In this document: in pieces, positions 28,611 through 40,010 of the stretch
Layout of the letters: each line of letters starts with the position of its first letter
Position numbering within the stretch: position 1 is the stretch's first letter
Source of the DNA: Marinobacter sp. F3R08
Lineage (GTDB): Bacteria; Pseudomonadota; Gammaproteobacteria; Pseudomonadales; Oleiphilaceae
Reading direction: 5' to 3'
Length of the DNA: 64,000 bases
Assembly: GCF_018860425.1 (NCBI RefSeq)
Contig: NZ_JAHKPI010000005.1
Span: 62,001-126,000 of the forward strand
Position numbers and translations under genes: made by a program
The notes under the pieces: generated by a model
What the model saw: only the letters and a program-made list of their open reading frames with translations
Databases searched by the model: none
What the model was told of the DNA's origin: nothing

Positions 28611-29410
28611 CCTGTGCTGTTCTGATCGAGCTCGAACTGGAAATCTTTGGCCCGGCAGACTTCGGTTGTGAATTCTCCGGTGTCATGGAACTCAAACCAG
28701 CGGTAGCCCGGCGGCACATTCTCAACTGAAAATTTGCTGGAGCCGGACGTAAACTGGATACAAGTGGACGGCGTCGCCATAAGGTGCACGCCGTTCCGCT
28801 CGACTTCATGCTCCTGATGAATATGCCCCCACAGGACGATTCTGACCTGAGGGAAACGGTCCAGAACCCGCCAGAACGCCTCCCGGTTAGTAAGGCCGAT
28901 TTTTTCCATCCAGTCAGATCCGATGTCCACAGGATGGTGATGCAAGGCAACGACCGCAGGCAGATCAGGATGCTGCTCAAGGGTTTCCTCGAGGAATTTC
29001 AGCTCCGAATCGGCCAGGGCCCCAAAAACCTTGCCGGGCACGGACGAGTCCAGCATGACAAATTGCCAGCCACCCAGAGTAATGTGGCGGGCACCGGCAT
29101 TGTACTCACCCGCGACCTTGACCAGGTTACCCGCATGATCATGATTACCTTCAATCCAGGCTGAGGAGCACGAAAATGCTTTCAGACTTTCGCCAAACAC
29201 CCGATAGGCATCAATCGAGCCGTCCTGAGCAATATCGCCGGTGGCCAGAATAAGGTCTGGCTGGCCGTGCTCTCTGAGAACATCGGAAATGACCGCCTGA
29301 AGACTGTCCCGGGTTTTCACTCCCAACAGGGCCCCCTCAGCATGCGCCATCAGGTGCGGGTCGGTCAGCTGCAATACCCGGAGTGGCCCGGATGATTCCT
29401 TCATGGTCAT
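28604..29410 (-). CDS. cpdA: 3',5'-cyclic-AMP phosphodiesterase CpdA
   Basis: Metallophosphoesterase that hydrolyses cAMP. The 268-residue protein has the full set of metal-binding motifs: TDPHL, GDIAQDG, EGNHDH, LHHHPV and WGHIHQEHE. Length matches CpdA. It ends the nudF-yqiB-cpdA gene set also found in E. coli, although a gap of about 200 bp separates it from the yqiB-like gene, so it may have its own promoter. Confidence 0.93.
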   Translation of the reverse strand: MTMKESSGPLRVLQLTDPHLMAHAEGALLGVKTRDSLQAVISDVLREHGQPDLILATGDIAQDGSIDAYRVFGESLKAFSCSSAWIEGNHDHAGNLVKVAGEYNAGARHITLGGWQFVMLDSSVPGKVFGALADSELKFLEETLEQHPDLPAVVALHHHPVDIGSDWMEKIGLTNREAFWRVLDRFPQVRIVLWGHIHQEHEVERNGVHLMATPSTCIQFTSGSSKFSVENVPPGYRWFEFHDTGEFTTEVCRAKDFQFELDQNSTGY

Positions 29411-29610
29411 GGCTTTCGGATCTACCCAGTGGCGATATTCGGTTTACACCCAAGTTTACGACGCCAGTTCCCGGATTCATCACTACTGAATGGAACAGAG
29501 ATCACATTCTGATCAAGCGCTGGTGAAATATTACAGTTTTTGACAACTATGGCACACAGGAAGGTCGTCGCCACACCACGTCAGGACTGGCTGAGCCCGC
29601 AAACCCCGCG

Positions 29611-30096
29611 TCAGTCGACGCCCTCGCCCGCGGACCAGGCGGCATGTTCCATCGGTAAATGACCGAATCGCAGACAATAGTCCAACCAATCGGCGAGAAA
29701 GCCGTTAACCTGAACTTTTTCGTCGGGATGGTGCATGAATCGATTGGGATAATCATTGACGGGGGCGATCTGACGATCTCGATAACAGCTGATCACCTCT
29801 GCCAGATTGGCATCGTGGTAGACACGGACGGTCATCTGGGGGTTGTTAAGCCAGCGCCCGGAGTTGTGGATCTGCTCAAGCAAAAGGGTCTCGGTGAACT
29901 TTGCGGTTTGCAGCACCTGAATCCGAACGCGCCCCATATAGTGGTTTTCCCGATGCAGTTCAAACTCGCACACAGGTTTACCGCCCACCTCAAGCTGCCG
30001 CAGCTTCTCCAACCGCCGATAATTTCCTTCACAGAGGGCACCCAGTTGCCTCAAATCCGGAACATACGGCTTGGGTTTCATGGCCCACTCACCCAT
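29611..30096 (-). CDS. DUF1249 protein, YqiB-like
   Basis: A 161-residue cytoplasmic protein of the DUF1249 family (E. coli YqiB, 140 residues), function unknown. Recognisable are YVPDLRQLGALCEGNYRRL near the start and PNRFMHHPDEKVQVNGFLADWL near the end. The ATG at 30096 overlaps the nudF stop by one base (TAATG) and has AGGAAGGGG upstream, so I prefer it to the ATG at 30081. Translational coupling to nudF matches the E. coli order nudF-yqiB-cpdA. Confidence 0.88.
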   Translation of the reverse strand: MGEWAMKPKPYVPDLRQLGALCEGNYRRLEKLRQLEVGGKPVCEFELHRENHYMGRVRIQVLQTAKFTETLLLEQIHNSGRWLNNPQMTVRVYHDANLAEVISCYRDRQIAPVNDYPNRFMHHPDEKVQVNGFLADWLDYCLRFGHLPMEHAAWSAGEGVD

Positions 30097-30713
30097 TACT
30101 GCCACCCCTTCCTCAAACGGGCCCGATTCAGCTCGAGCCACTGGAGCGCAATAATGGCGGCGGCGTTGTTGATACGACCATCGTGGATCATCGCTATGGC
30201 ATCTTCGTACGACACCACATGGGCACGAATATCCTCGTGTTCGTGCTCCATACCATAAAGCCCGCCTGCACCCTCGGTGCTGACCCGGCCACAATACAGA
30301 TGAATCATCTCGGTACTGCCGCCGGGGGACACCAGGTAAGCGCAGATTTTTTCCAGCGGATCAAAGCTCAGTCCGGCTTCTTCCTGCCCCTCACGCTGGG
30401 CAACCTCTTCCGGACTCTCACCCTCCTCATTCATGCCGGCGACCAACTCAAGCAACCACGGCGACTGGTCACGCCCCAGCGCTCCCAGGCGGAACTGTTC
30501 CAGAAGTACCACTTCGTCCCGCTCTGGATCGTAGGGCAACACACAGGTGGCATCGCCCCGGATAAAGAGTTCCCGGGTAAAGACCGGCATCTCCCTGTTA
30601 TCAAAACGCGGATGGGTCAACCAGAGCTTATCCATGCGGAAGAAGCCCTGGAAAACAGTCTCACGTTTTTCGACGTTGACGTCGTTAGCTTTGAACTGGA
30701 ACGGCTTGGCCAT
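30096..30713 (-). CDS. nudF: ADP-ribose pyrophosphatase NudF
   Basis: Nudix hydrolase that cleaves ADP-ribose to AMP and ribose 5-phosphate. The 205-residue product has the Nudix box at residues 93-115 (GMNEEGESPEEVAQREGQEE...) and the upstream LLEQFRLGAL and WLLELVAG segments of the ADPRase family, with the Pro about 15 residues after the box typical of ADP-ribose specificity less clear here. It is the first gene of nudF-yqiB, near tolC and thiC. Confidence 0.93.
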   Translation of the reverse strand: MAKPFQFKANDVNVEKRETVFQGFFRMDKLWLTHPRFDNREMPVFTRELFIRGDATCVLPYDPERDEVVLLEQFRLGALGRDQSPWLLELVAGMNEEGESPEEVAQREGQEEAGLSFDPLEKICAYLVSPGGSTEMIHLYCGRVSTEGAGGLYGMEHEHEDIRAHVVSYEDAIAMIHDGRINNAAAIIALQWLELNRARLRKGWQ

Positions 30714-30774
30714 CTGTTACCCGATTGAAGGATCGACGTTGAACGATAGCCTTTAGTTGGGCCTTACTTCAAGC

Positions 30775-32857
<2,083 letters not shown>

Positions 32858-33041
32858 ACGCGAATCTGTAATTCATGACACCCACAATGGGTGTCAATTG
32901 CAAGTGTAGAGACGGGAACCATTATTGTCCATAATGTCCCTTTCCATTCCAGAGTCCGGGAAACCGGGGGCTCAATTACCCAGAGGCTTCCGGCCATTTT
33001 CAGGACCAGGGATGCCCGGAGACAGTTTGTCAGGAGAAAAA

Positions 33042-34409
33042 ATGAAGAACCGCTTACTTCCAGGGCTGATCACCCTGTTCGCTGCCCAGCCTGCGTTGGC
33101 TCTGGACCTCATGGATACCTATGAAAAGGCGCTGTCTTACGATTCCGGAATCGCATCCGCCCGGGCCAGCTTTGAGGCGCAACAATCTGCCACAGACGTC
33201 AGTAAGAGCCAGCTGCTGCCGCAAATCAGTGCTTTCGCCCAGGCAGACCACACCGACTTTGAACCCGAAGCCGGTACGGCAACGGACGACAGCTACCGCA
33301 CCCTGTACTATGGCGTGCAGCTCAGTCAGCCCCTTTTCCGGGCGCAGACCTGGTTCCAGTATGACGCCAGCCAGTTCCAGACCGACGCGGCAGAAGCCCA
33401 GTACAATCTGGCCCAACAGCAACTCATGCTGGATGTGTCTACCGCCTACTTTGACGTTCTGAGAGCCCAGGACACAGTGACCACGGCCAAGGCTACCGAA
33501 GCGGCGATCCAGCGCCAGTACGATCAGGCCCAGGAACGTTTCGATGTCGGCCTGATTGCCATCACCGAAGTCTATGAAGCCCGCGCCAGCTACGATGACG
33601 CCAAAAGCCAGCGCATTGCTGCGGAAAACCAGCTGAACGTCGCTCGTGAGCAAGTGGCAAGACTGATAGGCGAATATCCGGAAGACCTGGAAAATCTGCG
33701 CCAGAACTTCCCGCTTGGCCGTCCGGAACCAACGGATCCGGCTGCCTGGGAAAGCACAGCACTCGAGCAGAACTGGTCCATCCAGGCAGCCCTGTCCCAG
33801 CTTAATGTCAGTGAAGCAAACCTGAAGCAGGCGAAATCAGGTCACCTGCCGACACTGGACCTGACCGCATCCTACGCCACCATTGGTCTGGAAAATGCTT
33901 TTTCGACTGCATCGGAAGGTACCGAAAAGGTCATCGGCCTGTCGCTGAACCTTCCGCTGTATTCAGGGGGCGGAACCCAGGCTGGAGTCAGGCAGCAGCG
34001 CTCGCTGGTGACCGGAGCTGAAGAAGACCTGAAAACCGCACGCCGGGATGTCCGGGTCAATACCCGGAGCCTGTTCCTGACCATCAACAACAATGTTGAA
34101 ACAGCCAACGCGCTGGCACAGACCATCATCTCCCGCCGGAGTGCACTGGACGCCACCCGGGCCGGTTACGATGTGGGTACACGAAATATCGTGGAAGTCC
34201 TGGACGCCGAGCGGGCCTATTATGTCGCTCTGCGTGACTATGCCAATGCCCGCTACGACTACGTCGTTAACAGTCTTCAGCTGAAGCAGGCGGCCGGCAT
34301 CCTGAGCCCGAACGACCTTCTTGAGTTGAATAACTGGCTCAGCGACGGAGCTATGGGTATCGAAGCACTGGCTAACGAAGAAGAAACACTGGACGATCCG
34401 ACCCAGTGA
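33042..34409 (+). CDS. tolC: TolC family outer-membrane efflux channel
   Basis: Outer-membrane component of tripartite efflux and type I secretion. The 455-residue protein starts MKNRLLPGLITLFAAQPALA, a Sec signal peptide, followed by LDLMDTYEKALSYDSGIASA, a hallmark of TolC, and two related OEP halves of long helices and beta strands (about 25-215 and 235-440). The ATG at 33042 has CAGGAGAAAA upstream; the open frame extending back to 32925 is not supported. It lies divergent from thiC and near nudF, partly as in E. coli. Confidence 0.94.
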   Translation: MKNRLLPGLITLFAAQPALALDLMDTYEKALSYDSGIASARASFEAQQSATDVSKSQLLPQISAFAQADHTDFEPEAGTATDDSYRTLYYGVQLSQPLFRAQTWFQYDASQFQTDAAEAQYNLAQQQLMLDVSTAYFDVLRAQDTVTTAKATEAAIQRQYDQAQERFDVGLIAITEVYEARASYDDAKSQRIAAENQLNVAREQVARLIGEYPEDLENLRQNFPLGRPEPTDPAAWESTALEQNWSIQAALSQLNVSEANLKQAKSGHLPTLDLTASYATIGLENAFSTASEGTEKVIGLSLNLPLYSGGGTQAGVRQQRSLVTGAEEDLKTARRDVRVNTRSLFLTINNNVETANALAQTIISRRSALDATRAGYDVGTRNIVEVLDAERAYYVALRDYANARYDYVVNSLQLKQAAGILSPNDLLELNNWLSDGAMGIEALANEEETLDDPTQ

Positions 34410-34415
34410 TCCATT

Positions 34416-34437
34416 GGGCGAGCCGGACGGCTCGCCC
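34416..34437. terminator. Hairpin between tolC and waaA
   Basis: A 9-bp perfect GC stem (34416-34424 with 34429-34437) and a 4-base loop just after tolC, with convergent waaA ahead. No T-run follows, so termination efficiency is uncertain. Confidence 0.5.
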
Positions 34438-34460
34438 GCACCTCACACCGTGGCACACCC

Positions 34461-35714
34461 TCAGACCCGTTCGATAATGCCATCGACCACTTTATCCAGG
34501 GCGCCCCGGTTCTTGTTGACCACCTCCAGTGCCCTCTGGCCAATGGCCTTACGTTCCTGCTCATCACTGAACAGGGACGACACGTGGACGGCCAGCTCAT
34601 CGGCATCACTGACCAGTTTGACCCCCCTGTCATCAAGAAGGCGCTGGTAGATTGTCTCAAAATTGAAGATCTGCGGGCCCGAAAACACCGGAATTCCCCA
34701 TCCTGCAGGTTCAAGAGGATTATGACCGCCACGCTCAATCAGCGAACCACCGACAAAGGCCAGGTCACTGGCTCCATAGAGCATCATCAGCTCTCCCATG
34801 GTATCCCCCAGGTACACTTGCACCTGACTCGGGTCCTCTTCCTTTGACCGACGGGCCAGTTTCAGACCCTCACGCACCGCTTTCTCTGCCACGGGTTCAA
34901 AACGGTCAGGATGTCTGGGTACCAGAATCAGCAAAGCCTCCGGGTGATCTTCCAGTACTTTGCCATGGGCAGCCAGAAGCTGATCATTCTCAACCCCGTG
35001 CGTACTCCCGGCGATCCAGACTGGCCGACCTCCCAGTGTCTGGCGCAGCGCCATAGCCGCTGCTCGCACATCGTCCGGAATATCCACATCGAATTTCACA
35101 CTTCCCGTGACCGCCACTTTCGATGGTGCGACGCCTATCCGCCGAAATCGCTCAGCGTCCTTCTCGGCCTGGGCCGCCACCCAACTGATACTGCGCATGA
35201 TAGGGGCTGCCAGGCTGCGAACTCGTTCGTAACCACGAGCTGATCGCTCGGAAAGGCGGGCATTAACCAGAAAAACGGGAACTCGACGGGCGCGACACTG
35301 GCGAATCATGTTTGGCCAGATCTCGGTCTCCATGATAACCAGTATCCGTGGACTGGCCCGGTCGAGGAAACGGCGGATAGCACCCGGAGTGTCATAGGGT
35401 GCGTAAGCGTAATGTACCTGATCACCGAACATCTTGCGCGCCTGCGCCAGACCGGTGTCAGTCATAGCGGTCATCAGGATAACAATACCCGGATTCCGGA
35501 CAAGCAGGCGCCGCACCATTGGCGCCGCCGCTATGGTTTCACCCACTGAAACGGCGTGCACCCATACAACTGTTCCGCTTGCTCTGGGTACAATGCCCAG
35601 GCGCTGGTACCAGTTGCGCCTGAGTTCCGGAGCCCTGCGTCCGTTCCACCACAGGCGCAGCAGAATGAACGGCAGAATCAGCCGAATAAGCTGGGAATAG
35701 ATAAATTGCAGCAC
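34461..35714 (-). CDS. waaA: 3-deoxy-D-manno-octulosonic acid transferase (Kdo transferase)
   Basis: Inner-membrane-associated GT30 enzyme that adds Kdo to lipid IVA. From the GTG at 35714 (GGAG about 6 bp upstream) the protein is 417 residues. It has an N-terminal membrane segment (LIRLILPFILLRLWW), WVHAVSVGETIAAAPMVRRL with the catalytic Glu, and the C-terminal Rossmann half (GGSLIERGGHNPLEPAGWG). An in-frame ATG at 35753 is possible. It opens the LPS cluster. The Kdo kinase gene at 48221-48937 suggests that this WaaA may add a single Kdo, as in Haemophilus, but that cannot be read from the sequence. Confidence 0.94.
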   Translation of the reverse strand: MLQFIYSQLIRLILPFILLRLWWNGRRAPELRRNWYQRLGIVPRASGTVVWVHAVSVGETIAAAPMVRRLLVRNPGIVILMTAMTDTGLAQARKMFGDQVHYAYAPYDTPGAIRRFLDRASPRILVIMETEIWPNMIRQCRARRVPVFLVNARLSERSARGYERVRSLAAPIMRSISWVAAQAEKDAERFRRIGVAPSKVAVTGSVKFDVDIPDDVRAAAMALRQTLGGRPVWIAGSTHGVENDQLLAAHGKVLEDHPEALLILVPRHPDRFEPVAEKAVREGLKLARRSKEEDPSQVQVYLGDTMGELMMLYGASDLAFVGGSLIERGGHNPLEPAGWGIPVFSGPQIFNFETIYQRLLDDRGVKLVSDADELAVHVSSLFSDEQERKAIGQRALEVVNKNRGALDKVVDGIIERV

Positions 35715-35835
35715 ACAGGACTCCGGGCAAAACAGTGCGCTATCATAGCGCAAAACCTATTGATTTGCTTCTGATTGATCGGTCCGGCAAATGTGCCACC
35801 GTCAGTCAATTCAGACTTGGCAGGATCCGTTCTAC

Positions 35836-36783
35836 GTGAAAAAGAAATATCGCAAATTACCGCGAAATACTGATTACTCTGCCTACCGCCATCCGCGCTG
35901 GTGGCCGACCTGGCTGGGAATTTCCCTGATGTGGTGCGTATCAAGACTGCCGATACGCGTCCAGTGGTGGTTGGGCAAGCTGGCCGGCCTCATTGCGTTC
36001 CGCCTTGCCCACAGTCGCCGACACATCGCTGAAGTCAACATCCGCCTGTGCTTCCCGGAACTGACCGCCAGCCAGCAAACCGCTCTGGTTCGAAACGCCT
36101 TTATCGCCAACGGTATTGGCTTATTGGAACTTGGCATTGCCTGGTTTCGTGATCCGTCCAAACTGACGGCTATCACCAAGGTACATGGCCTGGAGCATTT
36201 TGAGCGCGCCCTTGAGCAGGGCAAAGGCGTTCTATTGCTGGGGGCTCATTACAGCACCCTGGATCTCGGGGGATGTCTGGCAACCGAGTTTATCGAATCG
36301 GATGTCATGCAACGGGACCATAACAACCCGCTGATGAACGCAGTGATGACAAGAGCCCGGGAACGTCGCTATGGCACAGTTCTGGGCGCCAAAGACCTAC
36401 GGGGACTGTTCCGAAGCCTGAAGAAAAACCGGGCAGTCTGGTATGCCACCGATCAGGATTACGGCCGTAAGGATATTGTCTTTGCACCGTTCTTCGGGAT
36501 ACCGGCGGGAACAATTACCGCCACGTCCCGAATCGCAGAACGCAGTGGATGCACGGTGGTTCCGTTCAGCCATTTCAGGCGTGAAGATGGGCCGGGTTAC
36601 GATATTTACTTCCACCCTGCTCTTGAAAACTTCCCCAGTGGCGATGATCTGACGGATGCAATACGGATCAACCAGACGATCGAGCAAGAGGTGCGGCGAG
36701 CGCCGGATCAATATCTGTGGATGCACCGGCGCTTCAAAACCCGCCCGGATGAGAAGGACCCGGGGTTCTACAAACACCGGTGA
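35836..36783 (+). CDS. LpxL/HtrB-family lipid A acyltransferase (first copy)
   Basis: Predicted inner-membrane late acyltransferase. From the GTG at 35836 (AGGAT upstream) it is 315 residues with an N-terminal hydrophobic helix (about 25-55) and the catalytic HX4D motif as HYSTLD (His138, Asp143), followed by the DQDYGRKDIVFAPFFG segment typical of lauroyl/palmitoleoyl transferases. An upstream ATG at 35791 would add 15 residues. It is divergent from waaA. Which acyl chain it adds is not visible. Confidence 0.88.
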   Translation: MKKKYRKLPRNTDYSAYRHPRWWPTWLGISLMWCVSRLPIRVQWWLGKLAGLIAFRLAHSRRHIAEVNIRLCFPELTASQQTALVRNAFIANGIGLLELGIAWFRDPSKLTAITKVHGLEHFERALEQGKGVLLLGAHYSTLDLGGCLATEFIESDVMQRDHNNPLMNAVMTRARERRYGTVLGAKDLRGLFRSLKKNRAVWYATDQDYGRKDIVFAPFFGIPAGTITATSRIAERSGCTVVPFSHFRREDGPGYDIYFHPALENFPSGDDLTDAIRINQTIEQEVRRAPDQYLWMHRRFKTRPDEKDPGFYKHR

Positions 36784-36832
36784 AACGGAAAACTCAGGCA
36801 ACACGGAGGCCGGTATCGCATGCCGGAACACC

Positions 36833-37828
36833 ATGGTCAAACCCGAGCTTAGAACGCAGGATGCATCCACACCGGTAGTATGGCTTCTGACCGATAACAA
36901 ACCGGGCCACCGGAATCAGCTGAAAGGGCTAGGCAACCGGCTTCGCGTTCTTGCCGGGGCAAGCACCTACTGGGTCGATGCCACCGCCATGAAGGTACCG
37001 CTCTGGCGCGCGTTGCTGGCTTCCCCGCCAAAAATGGAGGCGTCACTGCCCCGCCCCGACCTGGTTATCGCAGCCGGATCCGGCACGCACCGATTGCTAC
37101 TGGCACTGCGCAAACTACGCGGACTGCGGACACTGGTCATCATGAAGCCCGCGTTCCCGCTGTCTCTGATCAGCGGCGCCCTGATTCCCGCCCATGATCG
37201 CGTCCAGCCCGGCCCGAAGATTCTATTCACCGAGGGTGTTCTGAATACCATTACCCCCCTGGCCAGAATCACCGATAAACGGGAAGCGCTTTTGCTGATT
37301 GGCGGACCTTCACCTCATGTCGACTGGGACGACGATGTCGTCCTTGGCCAGATTTCTCATCTGATAGGCCACTACCCCGACTGGCGCTGGACCATCAGCA
37401 CCTCGCGCCGCACACCGGAGTCCATTCACGAACGCCTCGACGAAATGGCAGGACTGCGGATTACCGTTGTCCACCCCGAGCGGACCCACGAAGACTGGCT
37501 AAGCCATCAGCTGTCCGCCTCACGGGCAGCCTGGGTAACCCCTGACAGCATGTCCATGGTCAGTGAGGCGGCTACCTCCGGGGTACCAACAGGCCTTTTC
37601 AAACTGCCGACCAGACCCGGCAGCCGGGTCGCCGACGGCGTGGATCGACTGATCCGGGACGGGTACGTTGCCCAGTGGACAGACCATGCCAGTGTGATGG
37701 CAGGCAGGACCAACCATGACCGGTCTCTCTGGGAAGCCAATCGCGCAGCCCGGTGGATACTCGATAACGGACTTCTGCCGACGAGCCGGAAAACCAATCA
37801 ACGCCTGCACAAGGGGATCAAACCTTGA
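36833..37828 (+). CDS. ELM1/DUF1022-family protein in LPS cluster
   Basis: A 331-residue protein that resembles the mitochondrial fission ELM1 family, a GT-B-like fold with no established bacterial activity. Visible landmarks are LLTDNKPGHRNQLKGLG at the start, a GSGTHRLLLALRK segment, LLIGGPSPHVDWDDD, and WVTPDSMSMVSEAATSGVP, which resembles a nucleotide-sugar-binding site. The ATG at 36833 begins the conserved region. Its end overlaps the next glycosyltransferase start by 4 bp (TTGA), so it is likely part of LPS core synthesis; a glycosyltransferase role is an inference. Confidence 0.85.
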   Translation: MVKPELRTQDASTPVVWLLTDNKPGHRNQLKGLGNRLRVLAGASTYWVDATAMKVPLWRALLASPPKMEASLPRPDLVIAAGSGTHRLLLALRKLRGLRTLVIMKPAFPLSLISGALIPAHDRVQPGPKILFTEGVLNTITPLARITDKREALLLIGGPSPHVDWDDDVVLGQISHLIGHYPDWRWTISTSRRTPESIHERLDEMAGLRITVVHPERTHEDWLSHQLSASRAAWVTPDSMSMVSEAATSGVPTGLFKLPTRPGSRVADGVDRLIRDGYVAQWTDHASVMAGRTNHDRSLWEANRAARWILDNGLLPTSRKTNQRLHKGIKP

Positions 37829-38937
37829 GAATTCTTCAGGCACTTCCAGCGCTGTACAGCGGTGGTGTTGAAAGAGGCACCGTAGAGTTCGCCGCCGACC
37901 TCGTCAAACGTGGTCACGAGTCCTTTGTCGTCTCCAAAGGCGGCCCCATGGCAGAGCAACTGCGAGGACAGGGTTCAACCCATTTTTTTATGCCGATACA
38001 CCGGAAAAGCCCGGCGTCCTTCGGACAAATCCTGCCGATGCGAAAACTGCTTCTTGAGCTGAAACCGGACATCGTACATATCCGCTCGCGCATGCCCGCC
38101 TGGATTATTTTCCTTGCCCTGAAAAGCATGCCGAAGCACGAACGCCCTGCGGTGGTATCGACATTCCACGGCATGTACTCGGTCACACCTTATAGTGCCA
38201 TCATGACCCGCGCAGACCACATCATTGCCGTGTCTCAGTGCGTTCGGGACTACGTTATGAACAATTACCCCGTACCAGCAGAAAAACTGACGGTTATACA
38301 GCGCGGTGTCGATGTGGAGGCCTTCCGCCAACGGGAGCTCAGCCAGCAATGGCTGGACCGCTGGTTCCGCCAATACCCGCAGCTCGCCGGCAAGAAAATC
38401 ATCATGATGCCGGGCAGGATCTCGCGCTGGAAGGGCCAGCTGGACTTCCTGGCCATGATGGCGAAGCTGGTGCGGGACAGGCCTGATTGCCATGGCATTA
38501 TCGTGGGAGGCGCGGAACCGGGTAAAGAACACTTCCTCGATGAGCTCGAAAAGGAACGGACCCGCCTGGGCCTGACCGACAAGATCAGCTTCCTTGGTCA
38601 GCGCAATGATATGACGACCTTATACCTGCTCGCCAATGTGGTTTGCCATATGAGCACCAAACCAGAGCCCTTTGGTCGGACAGTGACGGAAGCACTGGCC
38701 TCCGGAACCCCCGTAGTGGCCTATAACAGAGGGGGCGCTGCAGAAACCCTGCAGGCCTGCTTCCGGGATGGACTGGTAACACCGGATAACGTGGAAGAGT
38801 TTGCACTGGCCGTTTCCCGGCTGCTGGATGCCGAACAGCCCACCCTCGAGATTCCCTATCGATTCCGACTGGAAGCACAGACCGAGGCCAGTTTGCAGGT
38901 CTATGAAAACGTGCTGAAAAACACTGGTCGATCATGA
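37825..38937 (+). CDS. Glycosyltransferase family 4
   Basis: Retaining GT-B glycosyltransferase of 370 residues, starting with TTG at 37825 inside the previous stop codon. The N-terminal half has ALPALYSGGVERGTVEFA and the acceptor-side H-containing loops; the C-terminal half has MMPGRISRWKGQLDFL and the donor-site EPFGRTVTEALASGTPVVAYNRGG (EX7E). Its position between the ELM1 and next GT4 genes, with 4-bp overlaps on both sides, points to one operon for LPS core assembly. Donor sugar unknown. Confidence 0.9.
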   Translation: MRILQALPALYSGGVERGTVEFAADLVKRGHESFVVSKGGPMAEQLRGQGSTHFFMPIHRKSPASFGQILPMRKLLLELKPDIVHIRSRMPAWIIFLALKSMPKHERPAVVSTFHGMYSVTPYSAIMTRADHIIAVSQCVRDYVMNNYPVPAEKLTVIQRGVDVEAFRQRELSQQWLDRWFRQYPQLAGKKIIMMPGRISRWKGQLDFLAMMAKLVRDRPDCHGIIVGGAEPGKEHFLDELEKERTRLGLTDKISFLGQRNDMTTLYLLANVVCHMSTKPEPFGRTVTEALASGTPVVAYNRGGAAETLQACFRDGLVTPDNVEEFALAVSRLLDAEQPTLEIPYRFRLEAQTEASLQVYENVLKNTGRS

Positions 38938-39989
38938 CCCCTGCTCGCCAATTAACCGTTGCCCTCCTGCTCGCCACACCCGGAACCACCTGGGGCGGTA
39001 TGGAGCAGCACACCGCCGACCTGGCACTTGCACTAGCGAAACGGGGCCACAGCGTTCATGTGTTTGGTCACAAAACCTACCGGAATAAGTTCCCGGCCTC
39101 AGCCCACTTTCATTCCATTCCCGTTCAGCTCGGACGACGGAACCCCTGGCTCCTACTGACTCTCCGACGACACCTTCGCCAATTATCGCCGGACATTCTT
39201 CACGCCCAGGGCAACAAGGCCGCTCAACTGGCAGGAAAAACCGGTGCGCACCACTGCGTACGAGTCGGAACGGTGCACGGCACCAAGTCCAGCCACAAGG
39301 CCTTTGACCGCCTGGACGAGGTCATTGCAGTGAGCCCCCGGATACTGGCTGCTCTTCGACATCCCCGTAAACATCTCATCTACAACGGTGTGAACATCGA
39401 GCACCAGGCAAGTCTGGCGGAGGCTGCACCGACACTCCCCACAGGGGTCACCAATGTGATTGCCGTGGGGCGACTGGAGCCGGTCAAGGGGTTTGATCGA
39501 CTGCTCAAGGCCTGGGCAATAGTTGATGCGTCTCCGGACCGCTGCCATCTGACGATTTTCGGCGACGGAAGCCAGCGGTTACATCTGGAGCGTTTCATTC
39601 ATCAATCAGCTCTCGGAGACTCGGTCACTCTGGCAGGATTCAGACAGAATCTGGCGCCGGTCTACGGCCAAGCCGACTTGACGGTGATCAGTTCCGAACG
39701 GGAAGGTTTTCCGTACGTACTGGCAGAGTCGCTTCTCTCTGGCTGCCCGGTTATCTCTACGCCAGTATCCGGCCCCCGGGACCTTCTCCCGGCGGCCTCG
39801 CTCAGTTCGGGGATCCAGGAACAGGATCTCGCCGATCTGATGAACCTGGCGCTCAGTAATCTGAAGACGCTGAAACAGAGCCAACAGTCCGCAATGGCAT
39901 TTGCTCGTGAAACGCTGACGGTCAACGCGATGGCTGAACAAACGGAAGCCCTGTACCTGCGTGCAACGGCCGGGCGCCGGAGCACCTGA
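38934..39989 (+). CDS. Glycosyltransferase family 4
   Basis: A second GT-B glycosyltransferase, 351 residues, whose ATG overlaps the preceding stop (ATGA). Landmarks are WGGMEQHTADLALALAKRGH near the start, AVGRLEPVKGFDRLLKAW and the donor-site SEREGFPYVLAESLLSGCPVI. It probably transfers a hexose to the LPS core. It is followed by a convergent GT2 gene on the other strand. Confidence 0.9.
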   Translation: MTPARQLTVALLLATPGTTWGGMEQHTADLALALAKRGHSVHVFGHKTYRNKFPASAHFHSIPVQLGRRNPWLLLTLRRHLRQLSPDILHAQGNKAAQLAGKTGAHHCVRVGTVHGTKSSHKAFDRLDEVIAVSPRILAALRHPRKHLIYNGVNIEHQASLAEAAPTLPTGVTNVIAVGRLEPVKGFDRLLKAWAIVDASPDRCHLTIFGDGSQRLHLERFIHQSALGDSVTLAGFRQNLAPVYGQADLTVISSEREGFPYVLAESLLSGCPVISTPVSGPRDLLPAASLSSGIQEQDLADLMNLALSNLKTLKQSQQSAMAFARETLTVNAMAEQTEALYLRATAGRRST

Positions 39990-40010
39990 CAGGTATTCTG
40001 ATGAGGAAAC

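Noticed and set aside
29411..29610. Possible CRP site upstream of cpdA
   Set aside because: GATCACATTCTGATC-like sequence does not fit TGTGA-N6-TCACA, so I did not call it.
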